Source of the DNA: Chryseobacterium tagetis
GTDB lineage: Bacteria > Bacteroidota > Bacteroidia > Flavobacteriales > Weeksellaceae
Direction of reading: 5' to 3'
Assembly: GCF_016735585.2 (NCBI RefSeq)
Contig: NZ_JAERSE020000006.1
Span: 264,111-328,110, forward strand
Length of the DNA: 64,000 nucleotides
In this document: piece after piece, positions 25,724-33,213 of the stretch
How the letters are laid out: each line of letters starts with the position of its first letter
Numbering within the stretch: the stretch's first letter is position 1
Notes under the pieces: model-generated
Seen by the model: the letters and a program-made list of their open reading frames with translations, nothing else
Told to the model about the DNA's origin: nothing
Database searches by the model: none
Translations under genes and position numbers: made by a program

Positions 25724-27286
25724 ATGAAAAAAATAGTTTTAATATTATCTGTTTTTGCTGTAACATTAACATCAAATAGTTGTTCAGATAAATTTGATGA
25801 GATAGATGTAAATCCTAACTCAACAAGCAAGCCTTTAACTTATGGTTTGTTTAATAGTGCCAATAAAGAGTTGATGGATAACACAAGAGATGAATGGCAG
25901 TCCGCAAGAATTACTCTTCCTTGGGTACAATATTCTGCTCAAAGAGCTTATACAGAAGAGGATAGATATCAATATAGATTAACAACAGGTGCTTCATTAT
26001 GGAGTTTTTCTTATAGAGTTGCTCAGGATTACAAAACAATTATAGATTTAAATGTTGATCCAACTACAAAAGTACAAATGAGTGCTTATGGACCTACTGA
26101 AAATCAGATTGCGGCAGCAAGAGTAATGTTATCATACACATTTCTTACTTTAGCTGATTCTTTTGGAGATATACCTTATTATTCATATGGAAATCAGGAT
26201 CCTGATTTCCAGGCTTTAAATGTAGATGGACAGTTACAACCAAAATTTGCCAGCCAGCAAAAAGTTTATGCAGATATTATGAAAGAGCTTAAAGAATCTG
26301 CTGAAATGATTGATGAAAGTCAGGTTGTGTTTAAACAAGGGGATGTATTATTTGGTTCTGGAGAAAAACTTAAAAGATTTGCAAATTCTCTTAGATTAAG
26401 AGTTGCAACTAGAGTAAAAGGAGTTGTTCCGGGAGCTGAAGCTCATATTACAGATGCTATTGCTTCTGGTGTTATGCAATCTAACGATGACAATGTTGGG
26501 GTGACGTATGAAAATAATTTGATTAATCCTTCTCCGTTATATGATGACTTTAGAACAAGATCTGATTTTGCTATTTCTAAAACTTTTGTAGAATTGCTAA
26601 AAGGTAATGTTGGTAGTTTTGATTTAGATCCTCGTTTATTTAAATTTGCTACTCCTAAGGGAACAAGCAAAGCTTTGATCTTAGCAGGGACCTCTCCTGA
26701 ATCAACAGACCCTAATGATTTTAATGGAATGCCATATGGAATTACAAGTTCATTAGCTCCTAGCCAGGCTTCTTCAGCAAACTTCTTTAGTAAAAATATT
26801 TTGAAACCAGATTATACAGAAATTTTGATGGAATATTCTGAAGTTCAATTTTTATTAAGTGAGGCTAATGGTTGGTCTCAAGCTAATTATGTTAATGGTG
26901 TAACAGCTTCTTTAGAAAAATGGGGAGTAAGTAGTGCTGATATCAATACTTACGTTTCTACTTTACCTGCCGCTTCTAAAGCAAATGTTCTTACTCAAAA
27001 ATATATTGCTTTATTTATGCAACCTTATGAAGCTTGGGCAGAGTATAGAAGAACAGGCTACCCAAATACACTATTGTTACCAGGGCAAACCGGAACTTTG
27101 AATGTAGCTAGCGGTGGAAGCACAACATATACTTTCACATCTTTAATAGCTGGATTAAATGATTTACCAAATAGATTATTTTACCCTACCACTGTACAAA
27201 CACTTAATACAGCCAATTATCAGGCGGCATCAGCTGCTATAGGAGGAGATAAAATGAATACAAAATTAATTTGGGATAAAAATTAA
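25724..27286 (+). CDS. SusD/RagB-like lipoprotein (SusD-like_2 type)
   Basis: The 520-residue protein has a lipoprotein signal (TSNSC, lipidated Cys near residue 20) followed by SDKFDEIDVNPN, the start seen in the SusD-like_2 branch; the acidic residues after the Cys fit the Bacteroidetes surface-export signal. The body is helical with TPR-like units (for example ARVMLSYTFLTLADSFGDIPY) and ends with AEYRRTGYPN...LPNRLFYP, typical of the family. It begins 6 bases after the SusC stop, so the two are co-translated and form the transporter-lid complex. A terminator follows. Confidence 0.94.
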   Translation: MKKIVLILSVFAVTLTSNSCSDKFDEIDVNPNSTSKPLTYGLFNSANKELMDNTRDEWQSARITLPWVQYSAQRAYTEEDRYQYRLTTGASLWSFSYRVAQDYKTIIDLNVDPTTKVQMSAYGPTENQIAAARVMLSYTFLTLADSFGDIPYYSYGNQDPDFQALNVDGQLQPKFASQQKVYADIMKELKESAEMIDESQVVFKQGDVLFGSGEKLKRFANSLRLRVATRVKGVVPGAEAHITDAIASGVMQSNDDNVGVTYENNLINPSPLYDDFRTRSDFAISKTFVELLKGNVGSFDLDPRLFKFATPKGTSKALILAGTSPESTDPNDFNGMPYGITSSLAPSQASSANFFSKNILKPDYTEILMEYSEVQFLLSEANGWSQANYVNGVTASLEKWGVSSADINTYVSTLPAASKANVLTQKYIALFMQPYEAWAEYRRTGYPNTLLLPGQTGTLNVASGGSTTYTFTSLIAGLNDLPNRLFYPTTVQTLNTANYQAASAAIGGDKMNTKLIWDKN

Positions 27287-27312
27287 CAGTCATACACAAA
27301 TTTTAATATTTT

Positions 27313-27339
27313 AAAAACCGTCGAAAGGCGGTTTTTTTA
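27313..27339 (+). terminator. Terminator of the SusC/SusD operon
   Basis: AAAAACCGTC pairs with GGCGGTTTTT around GAAA (one T-G pair), followed by further T. Confidence 0.8.
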
Positions 27340-27345
27340 TTTCCG

Positions 27346-27353
27346 TATATTTG
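27346..27353 (+). promoter_or_regulatory. argS -7 promoter box
   Basis: TATATTTG matches TAnnTTTG and lies 17 bases before the argS ATG, immediately after the preceding terminator. Confidence 0.55.
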
Positions 27354-27370
27354 TAGTTCAAAATTGAATA

Positions 27371-29131
27371 ATGAATATTAAAGATATAATAGAGCAAAAA
27401 TTGGCAGATGTGATCCTGAATGTCTTCCAACTGAAAGATATTAAACTGGAAATTCAGGAAAATAAAACTGAATTTGAAGGAGATTTTACGATCGTAACTT
27501 TTCCCTTGGTGAAGCAGCTGAAAAAAAATCCGGAGAGTATTGGGGTTGAACTTGGAGAAGCTTTAACAGAGCAGACTGAATTATTGGAAAGTTTCAATGT
27601 AGTGAAAGGATTTCTTAATGTTAAAGTTAAAAACCAGTTTTTTGTAGATAATTTTAAATCGATAGCGAATCAGTTTGATACTGTTGAGAAGAAAAATTCT
27701 ACGGTAATGGTAGAATACTCTTCTCCGAATACCAACAAGCCACTTCACTTAGGACACATTAGAAACAATTTATTAGGATTTTCTGTGGCTCAGATTCTTA
27801 AAGAAGCTGGGTATGATGTGATCAAAACTCAGATTATTAATGATAGAGGAATTCACATTTGTAAGTCGATGTTGGCTTGGGAAAAATATGGACAGGGCGA
27901 AACTCCCGATGCTACTCATACTAAAGGAGACAAGTTTGTCGGGAATTATTATGTGAAGTTCGATCAGGAATATAAGCAGGAAATTGCTCAGCTTGTCGCT
28001 CAGGGAATAAGTGAAGATCAGGCAAAAAAAGAAGCTCCTTTAATGAAAGAAGCTCAAAAAATGCTGCTGGATTGGGAAAATGGAGATGAAAAAGTAAGAA
28101 ACCTTTGGAATGAAATGAATTCCTGGGTATACAAAGGATTTAATGAAACCTATAAAAGATTAGGAGTAGATTTCGATCAGGTACAATACGAAAGCAATAC
28201 CTATATTCTTGGAAAAGATCTTATTCAAGAGGGGTTGGATAAAGGAGTTTTATATCAGAAAGAAGACGGTTCTGTTTGGTGCGATCTGACAGATGAAGGA
28301 TTGGATCAAAAACTCTTATTGCGTTCAGACGGAACTTCTGTATATATGACGCAGGATTTGGGAACTGCTGTAGAACGTTTTAAGCAAAATGATATTAAAA
28401 AGCTTATTTACACAGTAGGAAATGAGCAGGATTATCATTTCCAGGTTCTATTTAAGATTCTAGGGAAATTAGGATATTCTTGGGCAGATCAATTATACCA
28501 TTTATCATATGGAATGGTGGAGCTTCCTAACGGAAAAATGAAATCCCGTGAAGGAACAGTGGTAGATGCTGATGATCTGATGCAGGAAATGTATGCTATC
28601 GCAAAATCTAAAGCTGAAGAGTTAGGGAAATTAGAAAACCTTACGGAAGAAGAAAAGAATGCAAACTATGAGAATGTAGGAATTGGAGCGTTAAAATACT
28701 TCATGCTGAAAGTTGATCCGAAGAAAAAAATGCTCTTCAATCCGGAAGAAAGTATCGATTTTAACGGAAATACAGGCCCTTTCATCCAGTACACTTTCGC
28801 ACGTATTCAGTCTTTATTGGCAAAAGCAAATTTTGAACAGAAAGAAATTGCTACAGTTGAATTAAATCAGTCTGAAAAAGAACTGATCATGCAATTAGCA
28901 AATTATAAAATTGTTGTTGAAAAAGCAGCTGAGGTTTTAAGCCCTGCTTTGGTAGCCAACTATGTATATGATTTGGTAAAAACATATAATTCTTTCTATC
29001 AGAGTAATCCGATTATGAATCAGGAAGATGAGAATGTAAAGCAGTTCCGTCTGAGTGTTTCGGATCTTACAGCAAAAACGATAAAAAAATCGCTGCATCT
29101 TTTAGGTATAGAAACGGTGAACAGAATGTAA
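27371..29131 (+). CDS. argS: Arginyl-tRNA synthetase
   Basis: Class I synthetase that charges tRNA-Arg. The 586 residues show the N-terminal Add1-like tRNA-contact domain (1-100), the HIGH motif as H126-L-G-H129 in SSPNTNKPLHLGHIRNN, a KMSKS-equivalent KMKSREG (ArgS often has a modified form) and the anticodon-binding helical domain ending LLGIETVNRM. All are normal for a bacterial ArgS. It has its own promoter and a bidirectional terminator. Confidence 0.98.
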   Translation: MNIKDIIEQKLADVILNVFQLKDIKLEIQENKTEFEGDFTIVTFPLVKQLKKNPESIGVELGEALTEQTELLESFNVVKGFLNVKVKNQFFVDNFKSIANQFDTVEKKNSTVMVEYSSPNTNKPLHLGHIRNNLLGFSVAQILKEAGYDVIKTQIINDRGIHICKSMLAWEKYGQGETPDATHTKGDKFVGNYYVKFDQEYKQEIAQLVAQGISEDQAKKEAPLMKEAQKMLLDWENGDEKVRNLWNEMNSWVYKGFNETYKRLGVDFDQVQYESNTYILGKDLIQEGLDKGVLYQKEDGSVWCDLTDEGLDQKLLLRSDGTSVYMTQDLGTAVERFKQNDIKKLIYTVGNEQDYHFQVLFKILGKLGYSWADQLYHLSYGMVELPNGKMKSREGTVVDADDLMQEMYAIAKSKAEELGKLENLTEEEKNANYENVGIGALKYFMLKVDPKKKMLFNPEESIDFNGNTGPFIQYTFARIQSLLAKANFEQKEIATVELNQSEKELIMQLANYKIVVEKAAEVLSPALVANYVYDLVKTYNSFYQSNPIMNQEDENVKQFRLSVSDLTAKTIKKSLHLLGIETVNRM

Positions 29132-29169
29132 AAAATAACCCCTCAGAATTTTCTGAGGGGCTATTTTTA
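29131..29169. terminator. Bidirectional terminator between convergent genes
   Basis: CCCCTCAGA (29139-29147) pairs perfectly with TCTGAGGGG (29152-29160) around ATTT. A-rich and T-rich flanks on both sides let it serve argS and the convergent gene at 29167-29994, whose stop lies in its right flank. Confidence 0.85.
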
Positions 29170-29994
29170 ATTTGAGAATAATAATTGTACAGTTTCTAAA
29201 TAGCTTTTTTGGGCAATAACTTCTGCTTCTTTATTAGTAAAAAAGAAATACTGATAATTAGGATTTTCTTTCTTCAGTTTTTCAAACTTTCTTTCACTAA
29301 TGCTTTTTCCGTTGAAATAATAGTAATCAGGTGGGCTTTCAGACAGAAAAGAAACTCCTCCTATATAAGACAGTTGTGAATCTATCTGGAAAACATTTTT
29401 ATTTATCTTTTCATTTTTGGTGAATATAATTGATGTATTTTCATAAATATCCCCATTCATTGGATTAGAAGATTTTCTATCAGGATTTTTACGCGTTTCA
29501 TTGTTTAGTTTTTCAAAATCAAAGTATAAAACATTTTTTCTCTCAAGTAAATCATTGGGTATTTCCAAAGAGAAATTCCCTTCTTCATCGGTTATTGTTT
29601 TAAAGTATTTTGATTTGTGGATGAAAAAAACTTCTGCATTGGCTATTGCCTTTTTTGTTCTTTTAAAAATAAGTTTTCCTGATATGTTTGTATTATTTAT
29701 GGCTTTTTGTTCCGTTGCCAATCTTGAATTATTGTTTGTTTGAGCTTGAACAAAAGTGAGATTAGTGATTAAAATAATTCCGGCAGCAGCTATCGATAAT
29801 GATCTGGCAGAAATTCTTCCACATATTTCTTTTCCGTTTGCTGTTTTGAAAATATCCTGAACCTGTTTATCCGTTTTATCCGTAAAATCTACAACACATT
29901 TGGAACACTTTTTACAGAATTTACCTTCAGCAGAATCCTGCATATTTTCCCAATTTTCAGGGCAGGGATTTTGGATTTTAATATGGTTTTTCAT
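29167..29994 (-). CDS. Membrane protein with N-terminal zinc-ribbon-like and carboxypeptidase-like domains
   Basis: The 275-residue protein begins with a Cys-rich cytoplasmic segment (NPCPENWENM, FCKKCSKCVVDFT, then EICGR) that looks like a small zinc-binding knuckle, followed by one membrane helix near residues 66-84 (SLSIAAAGIILITNLTFVQA). Residues 100-150 resemble a carboxypeptidase-regulatory beta sandwich (ISGKLIFKRTKKAIANAEVFFIHK...TDEEGNFSLEIP). The rest is unassigned. This build recurs in flavobacteria, function unknown. It starts 9 bases after the last of five small-lipoprotein genes and is probably the final gene of that operon. Confidence 0.7.
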   Translation of the reverse strand: MKNHIKIQNPCPENWENMQDSAEGKFCKKCSKCVVDFTDKTDKQVQDIFKTANGKEICGRISARSLSIAAAGIILITNLTFVQAQTNNNSRLATEQKAINNTNISGKLIFKRTKKAIANAEVFFIHKSKYFKTITDEEGNFSLEIPNDLLERKNVLYFDFEKLNNETRKNPDRKSSNPMNGDIYENTSIIFTKNEKINKNVFQIDSQLSYIGGVSFLSESPPDYYYFNGKSISERKFEKLKKENPNYQYFFFTNKEAEVIAQKSYLETVQLLFSN

Positions 29995-30003
29995 TGTTTG
30001 TAT

Positions 30004-30588
30004 TTATTGCTTTGTCAATGTCATTTTCTGAGTTGGTAGTAATGATACAAAAGTTGAAAAATTAGGACATTTTGCAGGATTTAAAAGTCCATCTTTATCC
30101 TGAGAATAAAATAATGTCATTTCGTTAGGATTATTGATTTTAGTTTCAAGAAATACATTGCCAGATTCTAAACAATCATAGTTACCAACAAAATGCATAA
30201 TATATACTCTATTTTGGAAATTGCGTCCAAAAAAGGAAATATTTTGATCTGATTCATTGAACGAGTTATAAATAATATTACCAGAATTATTTTTTATGAT
30301 CATTCTACCAAAAATCCGATCCCACTTTATATCTTCTCCGAATTGAACTTTTTTTTCGAAATATATTTCATATTGTTTTCCATCGTGGTTTCCTTTCCAT
30401 GTTCCCACAAATTGATTAAGTCTGTTATTAGTGTCTTTTACATACGTAATGTTCTCCAAATCTGGGCATCCCTCATCATGATTAGTGCGACTTGCACATT
30501 CTTCAAATTGTTCCAACGTTCCTATTACTTGAGCTTTACAGGAAATAATCATTAAAAATAATGTGAGTATAAATAATCTGCTTTTCAT
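30004..30588 (-). CDS. DUF6705-like lipoprotein, copy A
   Basis: First by coordinate (last transcribed) of five tandem paralogues. The 194 residues start with a lipobox LMIISCKAQ, so the mature protein should be a lipoprotein. All copies share a block with EGCPDLENITYVKDTNNRLNQ and FVGTWKG, a middle beta-rich part with WDRIFGRM, and an end with LLNPAKCPNFSTFVSLLP and KMTLTKQ. I think this is DUF6705, a family common in Chryseobacterium, but the name is from memory. The FVGTWKG pattern suggests a small lipocalin-like barrel. Function is unknown. The stop is 9 bases before the next gene downstream. Confidence 0.75.
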   Translation of the reverse strand: MKSRLFILTLFLMIISCKAQVIGTLEQFEECASRTNHDEGCPDLENITYVKDTNNRLNQFVGTWKGNHDGKQYEIYFEKKVQFGEDIKWDRIFGRMIIKNNSGNIIYNSFNESDQNISFFGRNFQNRVYIMHFVGNYDCLESGNVFLETKINNPNEMTLFYSQDKDGLLNPAKCPNFSTFVSLLPTQKMTLTKQ

Positions 30589-30605
30589 TGTTTGTATTTT
30601 AAAAC

Positions 30606-30635
30606 AAACACCACTAATATATAGTAGTGGTGTTT
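30606..30635 (-). terminator. Hairpin between copies A and B
   Basis: AAACACCACTA (30606-30616) pairs with TAGTGGTGTTT (30625-30635). The same arms occur at 32563-32593 between copies D and E, so the hairpin was carried along with the gene duplications. It may weaken transcription step by step along the operon. Confidence 0.55.
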
Positions 30636-30646
30636 ATGTTTATTGT

Positions 30647-31234
30647 TTATTGTTTTATGAGTGTCATTTTCTGAGTAGGTAATAACGATACAAAAGTTGA
30701 AAAGTTAGGACATTTTGCAGGATTTAAAAGACCATCTTTATCCTGAGAATAAAATAATGTCATTTCATTAAGGTTACTGATTTTGGTTTCAATAAATACA
30801 TCACCAGATTCCAGACAATCATAATTACCTACAAAGTTCATCACATAGCTTCTATGTTGAAAATTATACCCCAAAAAATAAGTATTATTATCAGGTTTGT
30901 TCATAGAATTATAAATAATATTTCCTAAGCTATCTTTTATTAACATTCTTCCAATAATCCTATCCCATTTGACCGTGCCATTTCCAACTTGTAACTTTTT
31001 TTCAAGTTTTATTTCATATTGTTTACCTCCAAATGTACCTTTCCAAGTTCCAACAAACTGGTCCAATCTGTTATTGGTGTCTTTTGCATATGTGATATTT
31101 TCTAAATCGGGGCATCCCTCATCATGATTAGGACGACTTGCACATTCTTCAAATTGTTCCAACATTCCTATTACTTGAGCTTTATAGGAAATGATCATTA
31201 AAAGCAATGTGAGTATAAATAATCTGCTTTTCAT
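30647..31234 (-). CDS. DUF6705-like protein, copy B, lipobox Cys lost
   Basis: Copy B is 195 residues and closely follows the other copies, for example ECASRPNHDEGCPDLENITY and SQDKDGLLNPAKCPNF. The signal peptide reads LLMIISYKAQ where copies A, D and E have ISCKAQ: the lipidated Cys is a Tyr. A single base change, TGT to TAT, explains it. Without that Cys lipidation is impossible, so this copy should be cleaved near KAQ and left soluble in the periplasm, or stay membrane-anchored by its uncleaved signal. The rest of the gene is intact, which argues against simple decay. It starts 9 bases after copy C. Confidence 0.75.
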   Translation of the reverse strand: MKSRLFILTLLLMIISYKAQVIGMLEQFEECASRPNHDEGCPDLENITYAKDTNNRLDQFVGTWKGTFGGKQYEIKLEKKLQVGNGTVKWDRIIGRMLIKDSLGNIIYNSMNKPDNNTYFLGYNFQHRSYVMNFVGNYDCLESGDVFIETKISNLNEMTLFYSQDKDGLLNPAKCPNFSTFVSLLPTQKMTLIKQ

Positions 31235-31243
31235 TCTTTGTAT

Positions 31244-31816
31244 TTATTGCTTTGTCAATGTCATTTTAGTTTTTGGTAACAACGGAACAAAAGTAGAATA
31301 ATTGGGACACTTGGCAGGATCAAATGCTCCTTTATCTCTGTCAAAACTTAAATACATAATATTAGGATTATTTTGGCTTACTTCTATAAAAACGACTCCT
31401 CTATCATTACAATATTCAACATTTCCAGAGAAATTTAACATATAAGTTTTGTTTTGAATATTTATTCCTCTTAAGTGTGTATTTTCATCATTGGATTCGT
31501 TTAAGGAGGAATACAATATATTACCATTGGAATCATTAACTAAAAATCGCCCAATTAACTCATCCCACTTAACAGAATAACTTCCGAAATTAATCTTTTT
31601 AATGAATCTAAACTCATATTGTTTTCCTCCATAACTTCCTTTCCATGTACCTACAAATTGATCTAGTCTGTTATTAATATCTTTTACATAGGTAACTGTT
31701 TCGGGAAGTCCATCATCAGATTTAGAATATACATAAGCCTGTTCCAATGAAATTATTGATTGAGATTTACAGGAAAAGCTTAATAATAGTATTAATATGA
31801 ATATTATATTTTTCAT
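31244..31816 (-). CDS. DUF6705-like lipoprotein, copy C (divergent)
   Basis: This 190-residue copy is the most different of the five. It keeps the lipobox (LLSFSCKSQ), the TYVKDINNRLDQFVGTWKG core and an ending with DPAKCPNYSTFVPLLP and KMTLTKQ, but lacks the EGCPDLEN block and has SDDGLPETV in its place. The middle has LRGINIQNKTYMLNFSGNVEYCN. It may keep an older form or have been shaped for another partner. It follows copy D after 140 bases holding a separate hairpin (31933-31953) and runs into copy B with only 9 bases between. Confidence 0.75.
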   Translation of the reverse strand: MKNIIFILILLLSFSCKSQSIISLEQAYVYSKSDDGLPETVTYVKDINNRLDQFVGTWKGSYGGKQYEFRFIKKINFGSYSVKWDELIGRFLVNDSNGNILYSSLNESNDENTHLRGINIQNKTYMLNFSGNVEYCNDRGVVFIEVSQNNPNIMYLSFDRDKGAFDPAKCPNYSTFVPLLPKTKMTLTKQ

Positions 31817-31932
31817 TTTTATTTTTTTTTTAATTATTGTGGGTAATCATTGGTTTCCAATTTATTACTTGAATTTTCTGTCATTTGAAACTACTATTCT
31901 ACTATTACTACCCAGTACAATATTTTAACAAT

Positions 31933-31953
31933 AAACCTCCCGTAAGGAGGTTT
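31933..31953 (-). terminator. Hairpin between copies C and D
   Basis: AAACCTCC (31933-31940) pairs with GGAGGTTT (31946-31953) around CGTAA. It lies just past the stop of copy D; on the minus strand it is followed by ATTG rather than a clean T run, so partial termination is likely. Confidence 0.5.
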
Positions 31954-31956
31954 AGT

Positions 31957-32544
31957 TTATTGCTTTGTCAATGTCATTTTCTGAGTAGGTAATAACGATA
32001 CAAAAGTTGAAAAATTAGGACATTTTGCAGGATTTAAAAGCCCGTCTTTATCCTGAGAATAGAATAATTTCATTTCATTAGGGTTGTTGATTCTAGTTTC
32101 AATAAATACATCACCGGATTCTAGACAATCATAATTTCCCACAAAACTCATCACATAGCTTCTATGTTGAAAATTATCTCCTCTAAGTAAACCGGTATCC
32201 GTTAATGATTTATTTAATGAATTATAAAGAATGTTTCCTGAATTATCTTTTATAATCATTCTTCCAAAAATTCTATCCCATTTTATACCATCTCCCCATT
32301 GAAGTTGTTTTTCGAAATGTATTTCAAATTGTTTACCATTAGAAGTACCTTTCCAAATTCCTACAAATTGATCAAGTCTATTGTTAGTATCTTTTACGTA
32401 AGTAATGTTCTCTAAATCTGGGCATCCTTCATCATGATTAGGACGACTTGCACACTCTTCAAATTGTTCTAATGTTCCTATTACCTGTGCTTTACAAGAA
32501 ATAATTATTAAGAATAATGTGAATATAAATAATCTGTTTTTCAT
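31957..32544 (-). CDS. DUF6705-like lipoprotein, copy D
   Basis: The start at 32542-32544 (MKNRLFIFTLFLIIISCKAQ) is chosen because it aligns with the other copies; the frame stays open to 32571, adding MVFILKIQT. The 195 residues carry the lipobox IISC, EGCPDLENITYVKDTNN, FVGIWKGTSNGK (Thr to Ile in the conserved GTWKG) and the conserved end. It is closest to copies A and B by eye. It follows copy E after 53 bases that contain a hairpin. Confidence 0.75.
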   Translation of the reverse strand: MKNRLFIFTLFLIIISCKAQVIGTLEQFEECASRPNHDEGCPDLENITYVKDTNNRLDQFVGIWKGTSNGKQFEIHFEKQLQWGDGIKWDRIFGRMIIKDNSGNILYNSLNKSLTDTGLLRGDNFQHRSYVMSFVGNYDCLESGDVFIETRINNPNEMKLFYSQDKDGLLNPAKCPNFSTFVSLLPTQKMTLTKQ

Positions 32545-32562
32545 TGTTTGTATTTTAAGAAT

Positions 32563-32593
32563 AAACACCACTAATAATATACTAGTGGTGTTT
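32563..32593 (-). terminator. Hairpin between copies D and E
   Basis: AAACACCACTA (32563-32573) pairs with TAGTGGTGTTT (32583-32593), the same stem as at 30606-30635 with a different loop. Right after the arm on the minus strand comes ATTCTTAAAAT, so it may attenuate rather than stop transcription. Confidence 0.55.
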
Positions 32594-32597
32594 GTGT

Positions 32598-33197
32598 TTA
32601 TTGTTTTATTAGTGTCATTTTCTGAGTTGGTAATAACGATACAAAAGTTGAAAAGTTAGGACATTTTGCAGGATTTAAAAGGCCATCTTTATCCTGAGAA
32701 TAGAATAATGTCATTTCATTAGGAGTATTGACTTTGAGTTCAATAAATATATCACCGGATTCTAGACAATCATAATTGCCCACAAAACTCATCACATAAA
32801 CTGTACGTTGAAAATTAAACCCAGAAAAGAAAGTTTCATTATCTGGTTTATTCATAGAATTATAAATAATATTTCCTGAAGTATCTTTTACTAGTATTCT
32901 ACCAATAATTCTATCCCAGCTCAAATCATCACTTGGATCATTTTTATAATTTATTTTCTTTTCTAATTTTATTTCATATTGCTTTCCATTGGCTGAACCT
33001 TTCCATGTTCCTACAAACTGATTAAGTTTGTTATTGGTATCTTTTACATATGTGATATTATCAAGATCTGGGCAACCTTCTTGGTCACGGTTGGGTCGCA
33101 TCGAACACTCTTCAAATTGTTCCAACGTTCCTATGACCTGTGCTTTACATGAGATAACCATTAAAAAAAATGTGAATATAAATAATCTGTTTTTCAT
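32598..33197 (-). CDS. DUF6705-like lipoprotein, copy E
   Basis: The first of the five to be transcribed (199 residues). It has the lipobox LMVISCKAQ, the block ECSMRPNRDQEGCPDLDN, the core FVGTWKGSANGK and the shared end SLLPTQKMTLIKQ. A small insertion (NYKNDPSDDLSWDR) distinguishes it from copies A, B and D. It begins 16 bases after the stop of the large lipoprotein gene, so the whole set 34560-29167 reads as one operon in which the copies are modulated by intergenic hairpins. Confidence 0.75.
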   Translation of the reverse strand: MKNRLFIFTFFLMVISCKAQVIGTLEQFEECSMRPNRDQEGCPDLDNITYVKDTNNKLNQFVGTWKGSANGKQYEIKLEKKINYKNDPSDDLSWDRIIGRILVKDTSGNIIYNSMNKPDNETFFSGFNFQRTVYVMSFVGNYDCLESGDIFIELKVNTPNEMTLFYSQDKDGLLNPAKCPNFSTFVSLLPTQKMTLIKQ

Positions 33198-33213
33198 TGT
33201 CGTTATTTTTTAA

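Noticed and set aside
30004..33197. Tandem copies as an assembly artefact
   Set aside because: The copies differ in many places, in length and in the intergenic hairpins, which an artefact would not produce.
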